From: Ulota crispa
Lineage: Eukaryota; Streptophyta; Bryopsida; Orthotrichales; Orthotrichaceae
Reading direction: 5' to 3'
Length of the DNA: 64,000 nucleotides
Assembly (NCBI GenBank): GCA_963920765.1
Contig: OY987248.1
Location: 4,097,001 to 4,161,000, forward strand
In this document: positions 1-11,576 of the stretch, piece by piece
How the letters are laid out: every line of letters begins with the position of its first letter
How positions within the stretch are numbered: position 1 is the stretch's first letter
Translations under genes and position numbers: made by a program
The notes under the pieces: model-generated
Seen by the model: only the letters and a program-made list of their open reading frames with translations
The model's database searches: none
What the model was told of the DNA's origin: nothing

Positions 1-492
1 TAGTATTTTTTTTATTCAAACAAAGGCAAAATATATGAGTCTTCCAAAACATCTAGATAAACATATAAAAATTATTAAATTACAAAATAAAGATCACTTT
101 AAAGTAGTCATATGCCCTTGCAGGCATATAATAGCGTCAAACGCTTGTCTTCAGTTGCCAAGTCGTGGACTTGATTGGTTGGAGAAGCGGTCGTCTCTAG
201 CCGCCCACCGGTCCGGGTTCGAACCCTATCGGACTCGTCGAGTGGTGATAGCAGCCCACGGCTTTGCAGCTAGTAAGGCAGGAAATTGGTTCAGCCAACC
301 CGCTACTTACCCCCTAAGCTGTACATGTGACAAGACGGCGCAGTGCACTGGAATTTATGGTTGCTGCGTTGTCACCAAACCGTGGTCCTCACCACGACCA
401 ACCATTTTGCCTCAACTGTTGATTTATTCAAATCAATACAAACATAATTAAATAACAAGTATCTACATGATTAAAAGATCTCCATCAGAACA
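1..492 (+). mobile_element. End of an LTR-like repeat, cut by the window edge
   Basis: This stretch matches, in reverse orientation, the segment 25123 to about 25615. The match covers an AT-rich part followed by a GC-richer part and runs to the left window edge, so the element continues outside. The inferred end is ...AGAACA at 492, corresponding to the TGTCC end of the second copy. It contains a tRNA-like segment with an A-box-like TTGGTTGGAGAAG near 175 and a perfect pol III B box GGTTCGAACC at 216-225. A long reading frame at 35-451 also appears in the other copy but diverges with little codon logic, so I do not call it a gene. Confidence 0.65.
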
Positions 493-1185
493 ACGGAGAA
501 TTAGAAGGTGTGTAATTTGAAATCTCTGGCTTCTGTGGATTGCACAAACAATTCAAGAAGTGTGCAATTGTGCATCTTTGTACGTGCATATGTTTGACGT
601 GCTTTTCCAAATTTAGAATTGCAAAATTACTCTTCTGAAGCCATTGGATCTATTGTTGTAAACAAAAATCATCGTGCTGCTTGAGGTTTTGGTGTTGTAC
701 TGCTGGTTCATGTGTCTGTTGGGTGTAGCAAAAGTCATTTTTTTGTTGGATTGTTGTATTGTTGCTATGTTTTCCGGTCGCAGTTATTCAGAATTGCTGG
801 GATTGAGGGTCGTGCAGGTTTCAGTCATGGCTTTGCAATTGAAATTGCCTGAGAACTTCAAGATTCAATTGTTTGGTTTTACCCAAGGCAGTAACGGAAT
901 TAGGAGGCTTGTACTGCCTTTTGCGGAGGTCAATTGTGTTTCGAAAACTTGTATTTCAGAGTCTTGCGCACAACCTACTACCCGCTAGTTGTTGGCTTTG
1001 GAGGCCATTGCTATGTCTCTTTAGGGTGCAGACATCGCGATGGAGACACCAAGCACTGCTCATGGTCCGTCAGGGGGGAGAAGAGGCAAGACAAAGTTGT
1101 TATTACTGTGCCAAAAAGAAGGAAAGTGACAGCTAGCACCATCACTTGCAGATGGCAGTAAGTCTGGGAGTGCCGCTTTGCTTAG
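493..1185 (+). other. Upstream flank of the hAT relic, nothing definite
   Basis: The stretch is T-rich and intron-like. Short overlapping open frames exist at 674-1161 but have no family resemblance I can name. A stop (TAG) at 1183-1185 separates it from the zinc-finger-encoding frame that starts at 1186. It may hold the 5' exons or terminal region of the transposon. Confidence 0.3.
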
Positions 1186-2746
1186 GCAGAAGGTGATTTC
1201 AATGGAGATGGCGACCTTATTAGAGTAGTATGTAAAAGCTGCACAACCATCATTGGTCAAAGGAAAGTCATTGTATCTAAAGCAGACAACCTAGAGAAAC
1301 ATGAAGGTAAGATGATTTGCCGTGAGGATGGGGTGCCGCTACTAGAGTTGAAGAAGGATAAATCGTACACTAGTTCTGATTACAAACACTTGAAGTTTTG
1401 CCAACTTTGGGCAGGCCGGAAGCAACCAGGCACAGTGATTGAGCAGCTTGCCCTAGGTTTGGAGGGCAATGCAAAGCGTAAGGAACTACAGTTTTCTACT
1501 CTGTTACAAATTCTGAGCCATGGTTGCCCCATGTGTGCTTTTGAACGGCAACAGCATCTGCTGCGGCACTTAAAGGTAAAACATTTATTCAGGAAGCATT
1601 GGTCAGAGACCTCAGGCTTGGAAATGAGTGAACATCTACATTCTTCTGTTTTGGGTACTTTGAGGTTAGTGGTTCAATTTGCAAACTTCATTTCCATTAG
1701 TATTGATGAGGTCACTGCTATAGATAATACATCATGGATAGGCATCCATGTATATGCTGTGGATTACTGGGACCAAATTCTTCATTTGTTGCATCTTTCT
1801 TGCGTTGTTGAGAGTGACACTGCTGACCATCTAACCAATATTATTATGCAGTCCTTGTTGGATGAGGGTGGATTAATTAGAGAGGAGATTGCTTGCAAGC
1901 TTGTCTGTTTTGGTGCAGATGGAGTGAGTACCTTCCAAAGTGCAAAGGGAGGCAGTACTAAGCAGATTCAAGAGAAGTGGGCTCCATTCTCGCTAGGGGC
2001 ATCTTGTGCCTCACACAAAATAAACTTAGTTGTGGAGACATTGTCTAAGTACCCCTTGGTCTCTTGCTTAAAAGGCCTATTCCAGTCCACGTACAAGTAT
2101 TTTTGCCGTAGCAACAAACGCCATACTGAGCTGCAGAAGTTGGCTGACCTCGTGGAAACTAAAGGAAATAAGATGCTAAAGAACATGGAGACTCGGTGGA
2201 TCTCTATGAGAAGCCCATCACTCAAAATTCTAGAGGAGTACAAGGCACTATTGCTGAAGATAGGGGTTGACATGGAGCCTGGTCCAGGGCAAAAGTTTGT
2301 TGTTAGAGTTGCTGTCAACTTCAACATCTTGGCTGATATAGAGGTTTTGCTATCTCTATTGTATTTTATTCCATTATTGAATTGTGTGCAATTTTTGATC
2401 AAGCTTTTTCAATCCCGTGACATCTTTGTATGTGATTTCATGAAAGTGCTGAAGCTGTGTCAAGATGAGTTGCACAGGCTTTTTGTTGATAGATCTACAG
2501 CCTATAGCGTAGTGGACTTTAAAATCTACAATGCTTTGGTGACACTCATCCATGAGGAGATTCCGATGGAGTGGAACGACATTCCAGGAGACATTGACTT
2601 GACATATTTGATGTTTAATTTTAAATTCACCACTGTGTTCCCTCGCTGCTATGACAAGCAGACTGGACAACAGCTGTTTGTCACACAACTAGAGTATGAG
2701 TGCATTCATAAAAGCATCCAACTTCAATTTGCAGGTAGCATGTGCA

Positions 2747-2781
<35 letters not shown>

Positions 2782-4599
2782 GTTTCATGTTCCAATTTAT
2801 CTATAGTCTTGGTTGCCGTTCTTGCTATTGTATTAAGAGTACTGCGGGTTTTGTATTAAGAATGGTGCAGATTTTGTGCAGGTAAAGGCATTGTGATAAA
2901 TCTGGATGTGAGGCTGGATTGGTGTGTGGTTCAAAGAAGCTTGCTTTGTTCTTTCATAATTCCGCACTACTGTTATGTGGTTTCAGCTATTGCTCATGCT
3001 GGCTTTGTACATTTCTAGCGTTTGTTGTTTTGATTGTCTAGAAGCTACCTTTGATTGCTCTCAATTTTAGCTCATGGTTTTTTTCCCTGCCGATAATCTA
3101 CATCGTGTTTTGGTCACACAGGTTTGCTTTCATTTGACTTGACTTTGTTTTGCTAGATTTCTTTTCTAGTTTAGGCTTACATGGGTTTATAGTGGGCAAG
3201 GCAGCTCTTTCATTTGCTCAGCTTTGACATGTGAAGGCTGCTTGTTATGCCTTACGGTGTGTTACCTCTAGGCTGTTTTCCTCAGAAGTAACCTTCTTTC
3301 AGGTTTTGTGTGAACTTGAGATTGCTATTCCTCTCCATACCTTGAGATTGTTTTGCTGCTTCTCTTCTTCAGTTTGCTTTTGGTGTCAGGGTGTTATGGT
3401 GGTTCTCGTATTATTTGGGTGAATAATAACTTCATTGAAGTTCCTAATTCCTATCTTCTGCTTTTAGACATGATAAGATTTGCAAGCTTTAACCTTACCT
3501 TAAGGCTACTTCTGGTAGCATAAAGGTAAGGCAGTTCATAGCATTCTATGGTTTGAAGTCTGCCTTTGTTGTCCCATTAAGTTCACAAGTCTTCATGTTT
3601 TGTTATAGTCACTCCATTGAATGAATCATGGGTGGCATCATTTGCAAGTAAGGTTGATGTTGTTTTATATTTGATAGGTTCAGGCATGTTTTGGTGTCAT
3701 GACATGCATGTTGCTATCGGGTGTGTGTGATTTTGGTTCATATTGCTTACTTTTAGCAAGTGCTAATGTCATCTCTACCGTCTATGATTGTATTTGTTGT
3801 AAGTTAGTGAAGGTAGATTTCCTTTGTTCCACGTTGGGGATTTCGGGCATTGTTGATTTTGGTTATGCTAGTTCACGTAGTTTCTGTCCAACTCTAGGAA
3901 AGATAGCCATTCTTATTGTTGGTTGGCACGGATTCAATTATGAAACTCTCTTGTTTTTTGTTGTCCTTCTGGATGCTTGCAGAGATGGCAGAAAACCTCT
4001 GCAGTGAGTTGGATTGACGTTTTCCACAACACAAGCTCTTAGACACTTTTGGCATAATATACCCTCAGTACTGGAGGGATGAGGGGGCTGAAAGAAATTT
4101 TGCCCACCATGTGGCCGTGCTTAAGAGCTTTTACGGCCATGCTGCAGCGATGAATTTTAATGACCCTTCGGAAGATGGGAATGCATATGCCGCCCCCAAT
4201 ATGTTGTCTGCAGCATGCTTGGAGAATCAGCAGGGCCTTTTCAAAGCAATGATGAAATCCCATTGCGAGGCTGCTTGTGACCCCCCATTCCACTTGAATC
4301 CAATCGTAAAGTTGTAGCGGGGGTTGTCCCAATCACTGCATTTGCAAAAACTCATCTCTGAGTATTTCAAGCTTGTTGAAATAGGCTGCTGCTTAGTGCT
4401 GGGTTCTGTGGAAGATGAGAGATGTTCCTCTAATCTCAAGTTCCTAAAGTCCTGTCACCAAAACAGGCTTGGCAAACACCTTCCTCTAGTTGTGCAAATG
4501 TTTGGCTAGCAGAATTTTAACTTGGAGACTTTCCCTTATAAAGAGGCCATTAACTCCTGGAAAGATGCTGTTAAAGTTGGCTGGCATGGGGATGCCTAG
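1186..4599 (+). pseudogene. Dead hAT-superfamily transposase (zinc finger 862-like), two exons
   Basis: The upstream exon (1186-2734) is open throughout. It encodes a BED-like zinc finger (CKSC near 1231, with Lys-His at 1297-1302), then an RNase H-like transposase core. The core shows SIDEV around the first acidic residue, CFGADG around the second, SCASHKIN, and ETRWISM. The downstream exon (3983-4599) encodes the C-terminal hAT dimerisation part with LGSVEDER and LETFPY. Joining 2734 to 3983 keeps the frame (phase 1) and restores a continuous family-like sequence. The downstream exon has in-frame stops at 4015-4017, 4315-4317 (where relatives carry Trp) and 4507-4509, so the gene is dead. 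Family: hAT transposases annotated as zinc finger protein 862-like, from established knowledge. I could not locate terminal repeats or a target duplication. Confidence 0.85.
2735..3982 (+). other. Intron of the hAT relic
   Basis: It begins GTAGCA after GCAG and ends TTGCAG before AGATGG. The DNA is T-rich, as plant introns are. A (TTG)n run at about 2747-2780 extends the upstream frame artificially as poly-leucine. The boundary is inferred from frame and family continuity, not from a transcript. Confidence 0.65.
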
Positions 4600-5320
4600 A
4601 ATTCCAAGAGTTCAATATCCTCAATTACCTTAGTTTTCATGAGGTCAAGCTGGCTTTGCAATTCTGAGAGCACAGCTGAAATCTTAAGTTTTACCTCAAC
4701 TTCAAAGTGCTGCAAACGATTCTGCTGGATCGTGGTCACTTGGATCCTTGAAGATGGAGCTATGGGCAACATGTTCAAGTTGGACAAATAAGGCATCTCC
4801 ATTGCAACATTCAAATATTTGTGCACATCAGATTACTAATACATTGTCTTGACGTGGCTTGTTTTTTGGTGCGCAAAACACTAATATTGTGTTTTGGGCA
4901 GTCATGCTATACGCATGCTGGATTCAATTTCCATGTTAGTGATATATTGTTGTAAGAAAAAACAACAGGTGACTTTAGTGTTTGTACTGAAAAATCGCCA
5001 ATAACTTAAGACTTTACATAAGCAAATTGCATTTCAATTCACACTATATCGAAGCACATAGCACTTTCAAGAAATAAATAAAGTGCAAGTAGCCATTTTG
5101 TAGTGCCAAAATTTCCCTCAAAGTCGCGAGTTGTACTACATTTTGTAAACTTATGTAACAAATGTTCCACTTTTTTTTCCAAATTTATCTCGTAGCTTTT
5201 ACCATTTTATTTCCAGATCGCGGTTGTTTCTCAATTTTATACGCATATATAGCTACGTTGCAAAATACCCTAAACATATTCCAAGAACCCTGCTCTTAAT
5301 ATTTAGAGTTTATAAGCCCT
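4600..5320. other. No recognised gene
   Basis: This is the 3' flank of the hAT relic. A minus-strand frame at 4596-4826 looks mildly coding but has no family I recognise. The rest is AT-rich and shows nothing. Confidence 0.3.
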
Positions 5321-5446
5321 CTACAAGAAAACCATGGTCAAGTCTACAAGAAGTTGACATAGATTGTGACCTAATCTACAGTATATTGTAGATTGGGTCA
5401 CAATCTTTGTCAACTTTTTGTAGATTCAACCATGGTTTTCTTGTAG
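5321..5446. mobile_element. CTACAAGAAA-type hairpin MITE (copy 1)
   Basis: Both ends read CTACAAGAAAACCATGG in inverted orientation. The arms stay complementary almost to the centre, giving a stem of about 55 bp around a short loop near 5383. The end sequence resembles the CACTACAAGAAA termini of plant CACTA (En/Spm) transposons. No coding capacity. Confidence 0.75.
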
Positions 5447-5785
5447 TTAGGAAAGTGATATGCATAGATAAAAAAAGAAAAAGAAAATCTTATTATCTTG
5501 ATTTAGCATGGAATATTAGGTTTAAAGTTCAAAATATTTTCTATTTTAAAGGTTGTTTAAATAAAATGACATATAATAACTACACAAAATTTTCACGATT
5601 CTCTGTCATTTTGGCAAAACAAAGACCTTTAGAGGCTGTTTTGAATTGCAATGTACCTTCGCTCCTACAATTATGATTAGCTGCAAAGTAGAAGGTTCAA
5701 TGTTTGCTTCTTCAGCAACAAACTTTAGAAAGTGCTCATTTTCATGCAACAAGTTTGTAGCAATCTCTATGTTCTCCACTTTGTT
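5447..5785. other. Unassigned AT-rich spacer
   Basis: It lies between two related MITEs. A minus-strand frame at 5606-5784 preceded by a CTTCTAG acceptor-like site reads like protein but matches nothing I know. Confidence 0.2.
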
Positions 5786-5926
5786 CACTAGAAGAAAATG
5801 GGTCCTAATCAAGTGGTCCTCATTAACACAAACATGTTCTAATCAACACTTCTATGTTTAAAATGTCCTAATCAAGATGTTCAAATCAACACAATATTAT
5901 TGATTAAGGTCATGTTTTCTTGTAGA
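5786..5926. mobile_element. CACTA-like MITE (copy 2)
   Basis: The left end reads CACTAGAAGAAAATG and the right end is the complement of CTACAAGAAAACATG. The interior has repeated TCCTAATCAA-like words, as subterminal repeats of such elements do. About 140 bp, non-coding. Confidence 0.55.
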
Positions 5927-6178
5927 GGACCTTCAAAAACAAAAGATTCAACGCACTCCACACTTGCAAAGTTGCAAAGTTGCAACTTACATTAATCATA
6001 TATCTTACTTCTAACAAACACAAGTAGTTGAATTCTTCACATGAGGGAAGAAACAAAAGTGTAGAAGGCAATGGCAATGCAAAGAAGAGACCAATAGAGT
6101 TAAACAAACAATGGTTGCATCACAATGCCATTGATGACACTACATCACATAAAACTCCATGGCAGCTATCCTAATTCA

Positions 6179-7312
6179 TGTACTATACAGTACCAAGCTT
6201 TGCTACCATTCAAAAAAGTTTATATAATACATAGTAAAATTGGGATTTTGTTGTTTTGAATCATAGAGATTGATTCTTATGTAGTCTTGACCAAGCACAC
6301 CAAATTTCGATTCCAAAAAACCAATATCCTCTTTTTGGTGAATTACTTTGTATTTAATTAATGATTTTGTATGAAAATTGATTGAAGAAATTGGTGATGA
6401 ATTTTTGAGATTTGATTGCATGGATATGTAGGCATCCATATGCACATATTTTCCTCTATCAAGCATTTCCAAAAATGCCCCTAAATTCTTTCTATGACGA
6501 TATCAATGTTGAGATGAACATGTTCAAATTTTGTAAAGTAAATGTTTCTTTATGATAATCAGGTTTTGCTACTTGACTTATACACTATGACTAAATTTGT
6601 AAGTTTGAACATAACAATATGTTTACTTAGCCAAAAGCTAGTTTAAAAACAAAAATATTTGTTTACAAATTTTGGTCCTACTACAACCCACATTGAACTC
6701 TTTCTCAATCATAATTTTGTTTCTTAAAGGTATTTGTTTTAATGAAAAATTTCATGGATACCCTTGAAGTTTGGAATATTATCATGGATACCCTTGAAGT
6801 TTGCAATATTTTCATAGATACCCTTGCTTTTTCAAAAATATCACAAATGCCCTTGAACCAAAAAAATTAGGAGTTTGTTTTGTTATGCAGGTCACTTCCT
6901 CCCCTTGTGCGCACAATACTTCTTTCTTGTTATGCATGTGCACAAAGACATGCACAACAAAACGAACGCCTATTTTTTTTGGTTCAAGGGTATTTGTGAT
7001 ATTTTTTGAAAAAGCAAGGGTATCTATGAAAATATTGCAAACTTCAAGGGTATCCATGAAACTTTCCCTTGTTTTAACATGAAAAAGGTGCATATAGGTG
7101 TCTCCTACACATCCATACAATCAAATCTCAAAAATTCATCACTAGCTTTCTTCAATCAATTTTCATGTAAAATCATGAATTTGATACAAAATAATTCACC
7201 AAAAAGAGGGTTTTGATTTTTGTAATCGAAATTTGGTGTGCTTGGTTGGGATTGCATAAGAATCAATTTACACAACTCAAAACAACAAAATCCTAGTTTT
7301 ACTATGTATTAT
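6179..7312. mobile_element. Long-hairpin element A1, interrupted
   Basis: The left arm (6179 to about 6740) and right arm (about 7075-7312) are inverted copies of the sequence shared by A2-A5, recognisable from TTTTTGAGATTTGATTGCAT and CATGAATTTGATACAAAAT words. The left end carries GTACTATACAGTACC. The right end is truncated where A2 begins. A second fold-back element sits in the middle. Non-coding. Confidence 0.75.
6743..7068. mobile_element. Fold-back element nested in A1
   Basis: Arms of roughly 130 bp (6752-6890 and 6935-7064) are inverted copies built on CATGGATACCCTTGAAG. The outer word is tandemly doubled on the left side only (6752 and 6782). The loop holds GC-richer DNA with CATGCACA-type words. 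It lies exactly where the A1 arms break off, so it appears to have inserted there. Confidence 0.7.
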
Positions 7313-8165
7313 GTACCATACCAGTTAATAAAGATATGCAGTGAACTTGCACAATATAGAGAATAGTTGGTATTTTCTTGTCTTAGCATTCTAGTTTTGT
7401 AACTATTATGCAATCCCGATCAAGCATATCAAATTGTGGTTCCTAAAAACCTAAATTCTATTTTTGATGAATTATTTTGTATTGAATTCATGGTTTTACA
7501 TGATAAATGATTGACAAACATTGGCGATGAATTTTTAAGATTTGATTGCATGGGTATGTAGGAAGCATCCATAAGCACATCTTTCCTTCTTACAAACATC
7601 TTCAAAAGTTTTGAAATTCCTTCAACAACAATTTAAATGTTTGGGTGATCATGACCAAATTAAGAAAAATAGATATCTCTACTTCTTTAATTAGCTTTTG
7701 GCAAAATAAATATGCAATCATGCTCAAAGATACAAACTTAATCATAGTGTATGAGTTAAATTACAAAATTTAATTATCATAAAGAGATATCTATTTTTCT
7801 TAATTTGGTCATGATCACCCAAACATTTAAATTGTTGTTGAAGGAATTTCAAAACTTTTGAAGATGTTTGTAAGAAGGAAAGATGTGCTTATGGATGCTT
7901 CCTACATACCCATGCAATCAAATCTTAAAAATTCATCGCCAATGTTTGTCAATCATTTATCATGTAAAACCATGAATTCAATACAAAATAATTCATCAAA
8001 AATAGAATTTAGGTTTTTAGGAACCACAATTTGATATGCTTGATCGGGATTGCATAATAGTTACAAAACTAGAATGCTAAGACAAGAAAATACCAACTAT
8101 TCTCTATATTGTGCAAGTTCACTGACTTACAACATAGAGAACTACATATCTTTATTAACTGGTAC
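7313..8165. mobile_element. Long-hairpin element A2
   Basis: It is a near-perfect inverted repeat. 7341-7690 pairs with 7785-8122 with few mismatches, leaving a loop of about 90 bases. Outside this, CCAGTTAATAAAGATATG at 7321 pairs with its complement at 8144 after an extra 21 bases on the right. The ends read GTACC...GGTAC. The arms share the family core with A1 and A3-A5. A transcript through it would fold into a long double-stranded RNA. Confidence 0.85.
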
Positions 8166-8210
8166 TGTGCATGCCTAAAAACTGGATTTTAATATGAAAA
8201 CCGGTTATAA

Positions 8211-8626
8211 GAGCATCTCCACCAGTCGGCTCCGGCTTCTGAAACAGCATGGCTAGAAGGTCTTTTCATAGTTTCCAATCTCCATTAGTGACCTGCTCAA
8301 GGCATTTTTTTGCGCGGCCTCGCCACATGAGGCTCCGGGGCCTCTGACCTCCCGGGGTAATTTGAGTTTTGAGCGCGCTGGTTTCTCGGTTCCGATAGTT
8401 TTCCTACTGGCTTGTCACAAGACCCGATGCTGGCATGATGAATGTGCTCCAAGAATCCAGCATCCCCAGCTGGTTTTAGTCGAGCTTTCAAACCCTAATT
8501 TTGTGGCGTGTCTCACAAAACACAAACGGGTGGAGGTATGCGCAATTCCCCGAGTCATTTTGCTCCACGGGGCCGCTCAAACACCCTGCAATGCGTTGAG
8601 GCTGGATCCAACCGGCGGAGATGCCC
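8211..8626. mobile_element. Tourist/Harbinger-like MITE
   Basis: The left end GAGCATCTCCACC and right end GGCGGAGATGCCC are imperfect inverted repeats. Each is flanked by TAA (8208-8210 and 8627-8629), the three-base target duplication typical of PIF/Harbinger elements. The interior is clearly GC-richer than the surroundings, suggesting separate origin. Open frames inside have no family match. Confidence 0.7.
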
Positions 8627-8968
8627 TAACCGGCCACACCCTCATGCTATTGAGCAAGGAACGGGCAAGAGCTTGCATGAAATACAAATCCACTTGTTCT
8701 TGATGAAAAATTGTTGTTTCTTTTTCATGAGCAATTCATTTTCTCTACTCCTGGTTTTTTGTTTGGCTATATGAGCTAGAATATTGAAGTAAAGACAATT
8801 ATTTATTCACTTCACTTAGATTATTTTCTACTAGATGTTGGATCTCCTCATACGTTAAATTAAAAATTTCCCTCCCTTTGAGGAGCTTTGGACTGAGTTG
8901 CTCACTTTGTCTTTGTTCCTTTGGGTGCTTTTTATTCACCTAAGGGCCAATGTTTTCTTTTTTCTTTT
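8627..8968. other. No recognised feature
   Basis: Mixed AT-rich DNA. I see no gene, repeat end or RNA gene in it. Confidence 0.3.
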
Positions 8969-9060
8969 TCTGGCAACAAGATGTTGATTTTGCCCACTAG
9001 TATGTCTTCCCTTCACATATGCTCCAATAAGGTGGGCAGAATCGACATCTTGTCGCTAGA
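8969..9060. repeat. Short inverted repeat, MITE-like
   Basis: TCTGGCAACAAGATGTTGAT at 8969 is the inverted counterpart of the segment ending 9060. The arms are about 29 bases with a few mismatches around a loop of about 34. This is a probable small MITE. The target duplication is not clear. Confidence 0.6.
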
Positions 9061-9075
9061 AAAAAAAACACTGCT

Positions 9076-9392
9076 AAGGGTTGGTTCACACCATGTCCCA
9101 ATTCCCAAATTTGCAAATCCCACCTCAACGTGAGATCTTTGGTTTTGCAAAATGAAATACTAAAGAACTAGCCTTAGAGCTATTTTTTTTTGTAGGATGT
9201 GTGATTTTATTTTGGCTCAACCCTAAAATCTTACCTTTGGTGCCAAAACTCTCAAAAAGAGCTGCCATGTAGGCATTTTTAAGTGAACCAAGACATGGGT
9301 CTTGTGCATTGCCAAGTCCCAATTTCCAACTTTGTAACCAATCAAATTTTCAGATTTTATTGGGACTTGGGATATAACGTGAACTATCCCTT
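9076..9392. mobile_element. Inverted-repeat-ended MITE of about 317 bp
   Basis: The left end AAGGGTTGGTTCAC and the complement of the right end AAGGGATAGTTCAC match. The similarity continues into a CCCAA-rich stretch. The interior contains no gene. Superfamily unknown. Confidence 0.5.
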
Positions 9393-10082
9393 ACATAGAT
9401 GACTGAGTTGGGTAGAATGGGATAAGTTATTCTAAATCATACTCCCAATACCCTAGAAATGAGATGATCCAGGGATCCAGGGAACGTGTTCTTCAATTTT
9501 CTATAGAAACTGACTGCGTTCATTTCTTAACATTTTTTTCTCTCTTTTTGTTTTCCTATTAGTCCACTGTATTACTTTCTGATCTTCTGGTCGAACTATT
9601 TGAATTGTTGACTCCGTCTCTTTTTCGTTACCGCTTCCTGAAGGTTGCAGATGGGACTCATGGGAGCTCACGGATCTCGGATGTGATTTTAATAATTAGC
9701 TCAAGTGGCTAAACTCTCAGCAACTAGTGCTATAAATTCAAAAAATGAAGCTGAGTTTCTCATTTCCTGTGGCTATAAGTAAAAATAATGGTAGAAGTCT
9801 TGGTAGATTTAGCCGTGTGTGTGAACGTTACAAGCAATTACCATTCAGCATGTCAATTTTGTACTCCAAGAATATGTGTCAATGGTATATATTATGTTCT
9901 AAAATGCTTGTCGTCAATATATGAGAGTTAAATTTAGGCGTTGGGTGGTAATGACTATGTTGACATTAGAGCATTGTGGTCCTTTGGACTATTTGGACTA
10001 GGCCAAACAAGTATCTTCCTTTGTAAACATCAATTCTTCCACAATGCCTCCAAGTGCCTTTTAGTGGGGGGAATGCTAAATC
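9393..10082. other. No recognised feature
   Basis: About 0.7 kb of AT-rich spacer. No gene or repeat end seen. Confidence 0.3.
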
Positions 10083-10296
10083 GTGAGCACATGAGCTGTG
10101 AGCGCAAATTTTTTTGTCAAAATATTAAATTTCACCTATAAATGTGTACATAAGGTCTTATAGTTGTATAATGTAAATGTTCATTTCTTGAAAAATTTGC
10201 TATATTTTAAGTTTCTACATTGATTTTGAGCTCAAAATTGGTTCTTGCTCACAAAATCTTGGTTCACCACTCATGGGCTCATCATTTTCTGCTCAC
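10083..10296. mobile_element. GTGAGC-ended element G1
   Basis: It starts GTGAGC and ends GCTCAC, with more GAGC/GCTC words near both ends. It shares the central GAGCTCAAAATTGGTTCTTG word and overall layout with G2 at 44481-44705. Non-coding, about 214 bp. Confidence 0.65.
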
Positions 10297-10319
10297 AAAA
10301 TAGTGTCATCCTCTTTTAA

Positions 10320-11224
10320 CCCCGAAAGGACTAGACCCCCTTTTTTAGCAACATAGCAATTTTGGGCAAGAACCTATGATTGGAGCTTTTCATATTTTAG
10401 GCTAAAAATTTAATTGAATGTGGGAACAAGGTTTATCTTTCATATGCACTAGATTTCATGGCATTTGAAATTATGAGTAAAAAGTTATGGCCTAATATAT
10501 TGTTTTTTTCACTTGGCGGGCAATTTGGGCAGATTTTAAAAAATCAATTTTTTCAAGAACAAAAATTTTAAATTGGTTTAGGAGATTTATATGAATGTGG
10601 GAAGCTTTAAATCATTTTGTTTTCATCAATGAGATGAAAGTTATGAGGAGTTTTTGTTTGCCGGCAATTATGGATTCTCTACTCTAAAATAAACTTTGAA
10701 GTCCTTCATTTTACTCAATTTTCATTATTTTGGGAGAAAAACAAAACTAAAAGATATAAATTGTTTATTACAACATTAAAATTATTGGGATTGGCATTTT
10801 TCATTTCCATAATTAAATTCTTAACAATTTAGTGTTTTGAATCATTCTCTACCTCTTTTTACTTACTAATTTTTTTCCTTATGTTATATAGTTCCAAGTA
10901 ATTTGAAACTTTTTAGACATGTACTTTACTTAGGCGAAATAAGGAATCTAGAGAAGCACCATCCACACAACCCTTTTTCCTTGGGGATTTCACCTTCTGA
11001 AGGATAGTTGCCCGATTTTCCACAAGTCATTTTTGAATATTCAAACCATTCTATCTTCCAATCCACGTGGTGGAAAACTCTGATTTTTTTTCCACATCTA
11101 CTAAAACTACTCTTCTACAAGATCCTATGATCACATATGCATAAAAATGTTTTAATTTTCAAATTTGGTTAAAATGACAGTTCTGGAGAGTTTTTGGTGA
11201 AAACTTTGCGTGGTCCTTTAGGGG
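10320..11224. mobile_element. TTAA-flanked element a (905 bp)
   Basis: The ends are CCCCGAAAGGAC and the complement CCCCTAAAGGACCA. TTAA stands on both sides (10316-10319, 11225-11228). The interior shares with elements d, i and k the word GAGATGAAAGTTATGAGGAG, the block starting ATTATGGATTCTCTACTC and the block with CACACAACCC. Non-coding. Confidence 0.8.
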
Positions 11225-11228
11225 TTAA

Positions 11229-11538
11229 TGAAACTCCAATTCACTCGTTGTGTGCTTCTAGTTACCACACTAGCCCATTTTGGCCTACTAGAAAACAACC
11301 TTGGGGCAAAGAAGTTCTTTGCTACTGTAGATGTACAGTACTTCAAAAAAGCGAGATTCTTATGAGAAGTTAACACCTTGAGTGCCTTATTTCCTAGTTG
11401 CTCCTATTAAGATTTAAGGAATCTTTCAATTTATAAACATGGAGAAATGTGATTTTCTCAACCATAAATTGGGAGAATATATATTTGATTGACTCTTGCT
11501 ATAAAGCAGCATGGTTTAATAGTGACAAAGCCCACTTT
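11229..11538. other. Pre-insertion flank of the mitochondrial insertion
   Basis: Ordinary AT-rich DNA between element a and the 38-bp repeat. No gene seen. Confidence 0.3.
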
Positions 11539-11576
11539 GTACAAGGCTCAACACCCTTGGATGATATGAACTTCAT
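11539..11576 (+). repeat. 38-bp direct repeat, left copy
   Basis: It is identical base for base to 11934-11971. It begins GTACAAGGCTCAACACC and ends ATGAACTTCAT, and it directly borders the mitochondrial insertion. Confidence 0.95.

Noticed and set aside
160-240. Possible true tRNA gene
   Set aside because: A and B boxes are present but no full cloverleaf or anticodon arm can be drawn. It fits a tRNA-derived repeat better.
35-451. 138-codon frame also seen at 25285-25665 on the other strand
   Set aside because: It lies in the LTR/tRNA-like repeat. The two versions differ as non-coding repeats do, and no protein family is recognisable.
2735-2859. Poly-leucine tail of the upstream hAT frame as real protein
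   Set aside because: It results from reading into a (TTG)n stretch of the intron. The donor at 2735 explains the end of homology.
4596-4826. Minus-strand frame with coiled-coil-like text
   Set aside because: No family match, no clear partner exons, and it overlaps the end of the hAT relic.
5606-5812. Minus-strand frame preceded by an acceptor-like site
   Set aside because: Reads plausibly but has no recognised domain and no joined exons. Too weak for a gene call.
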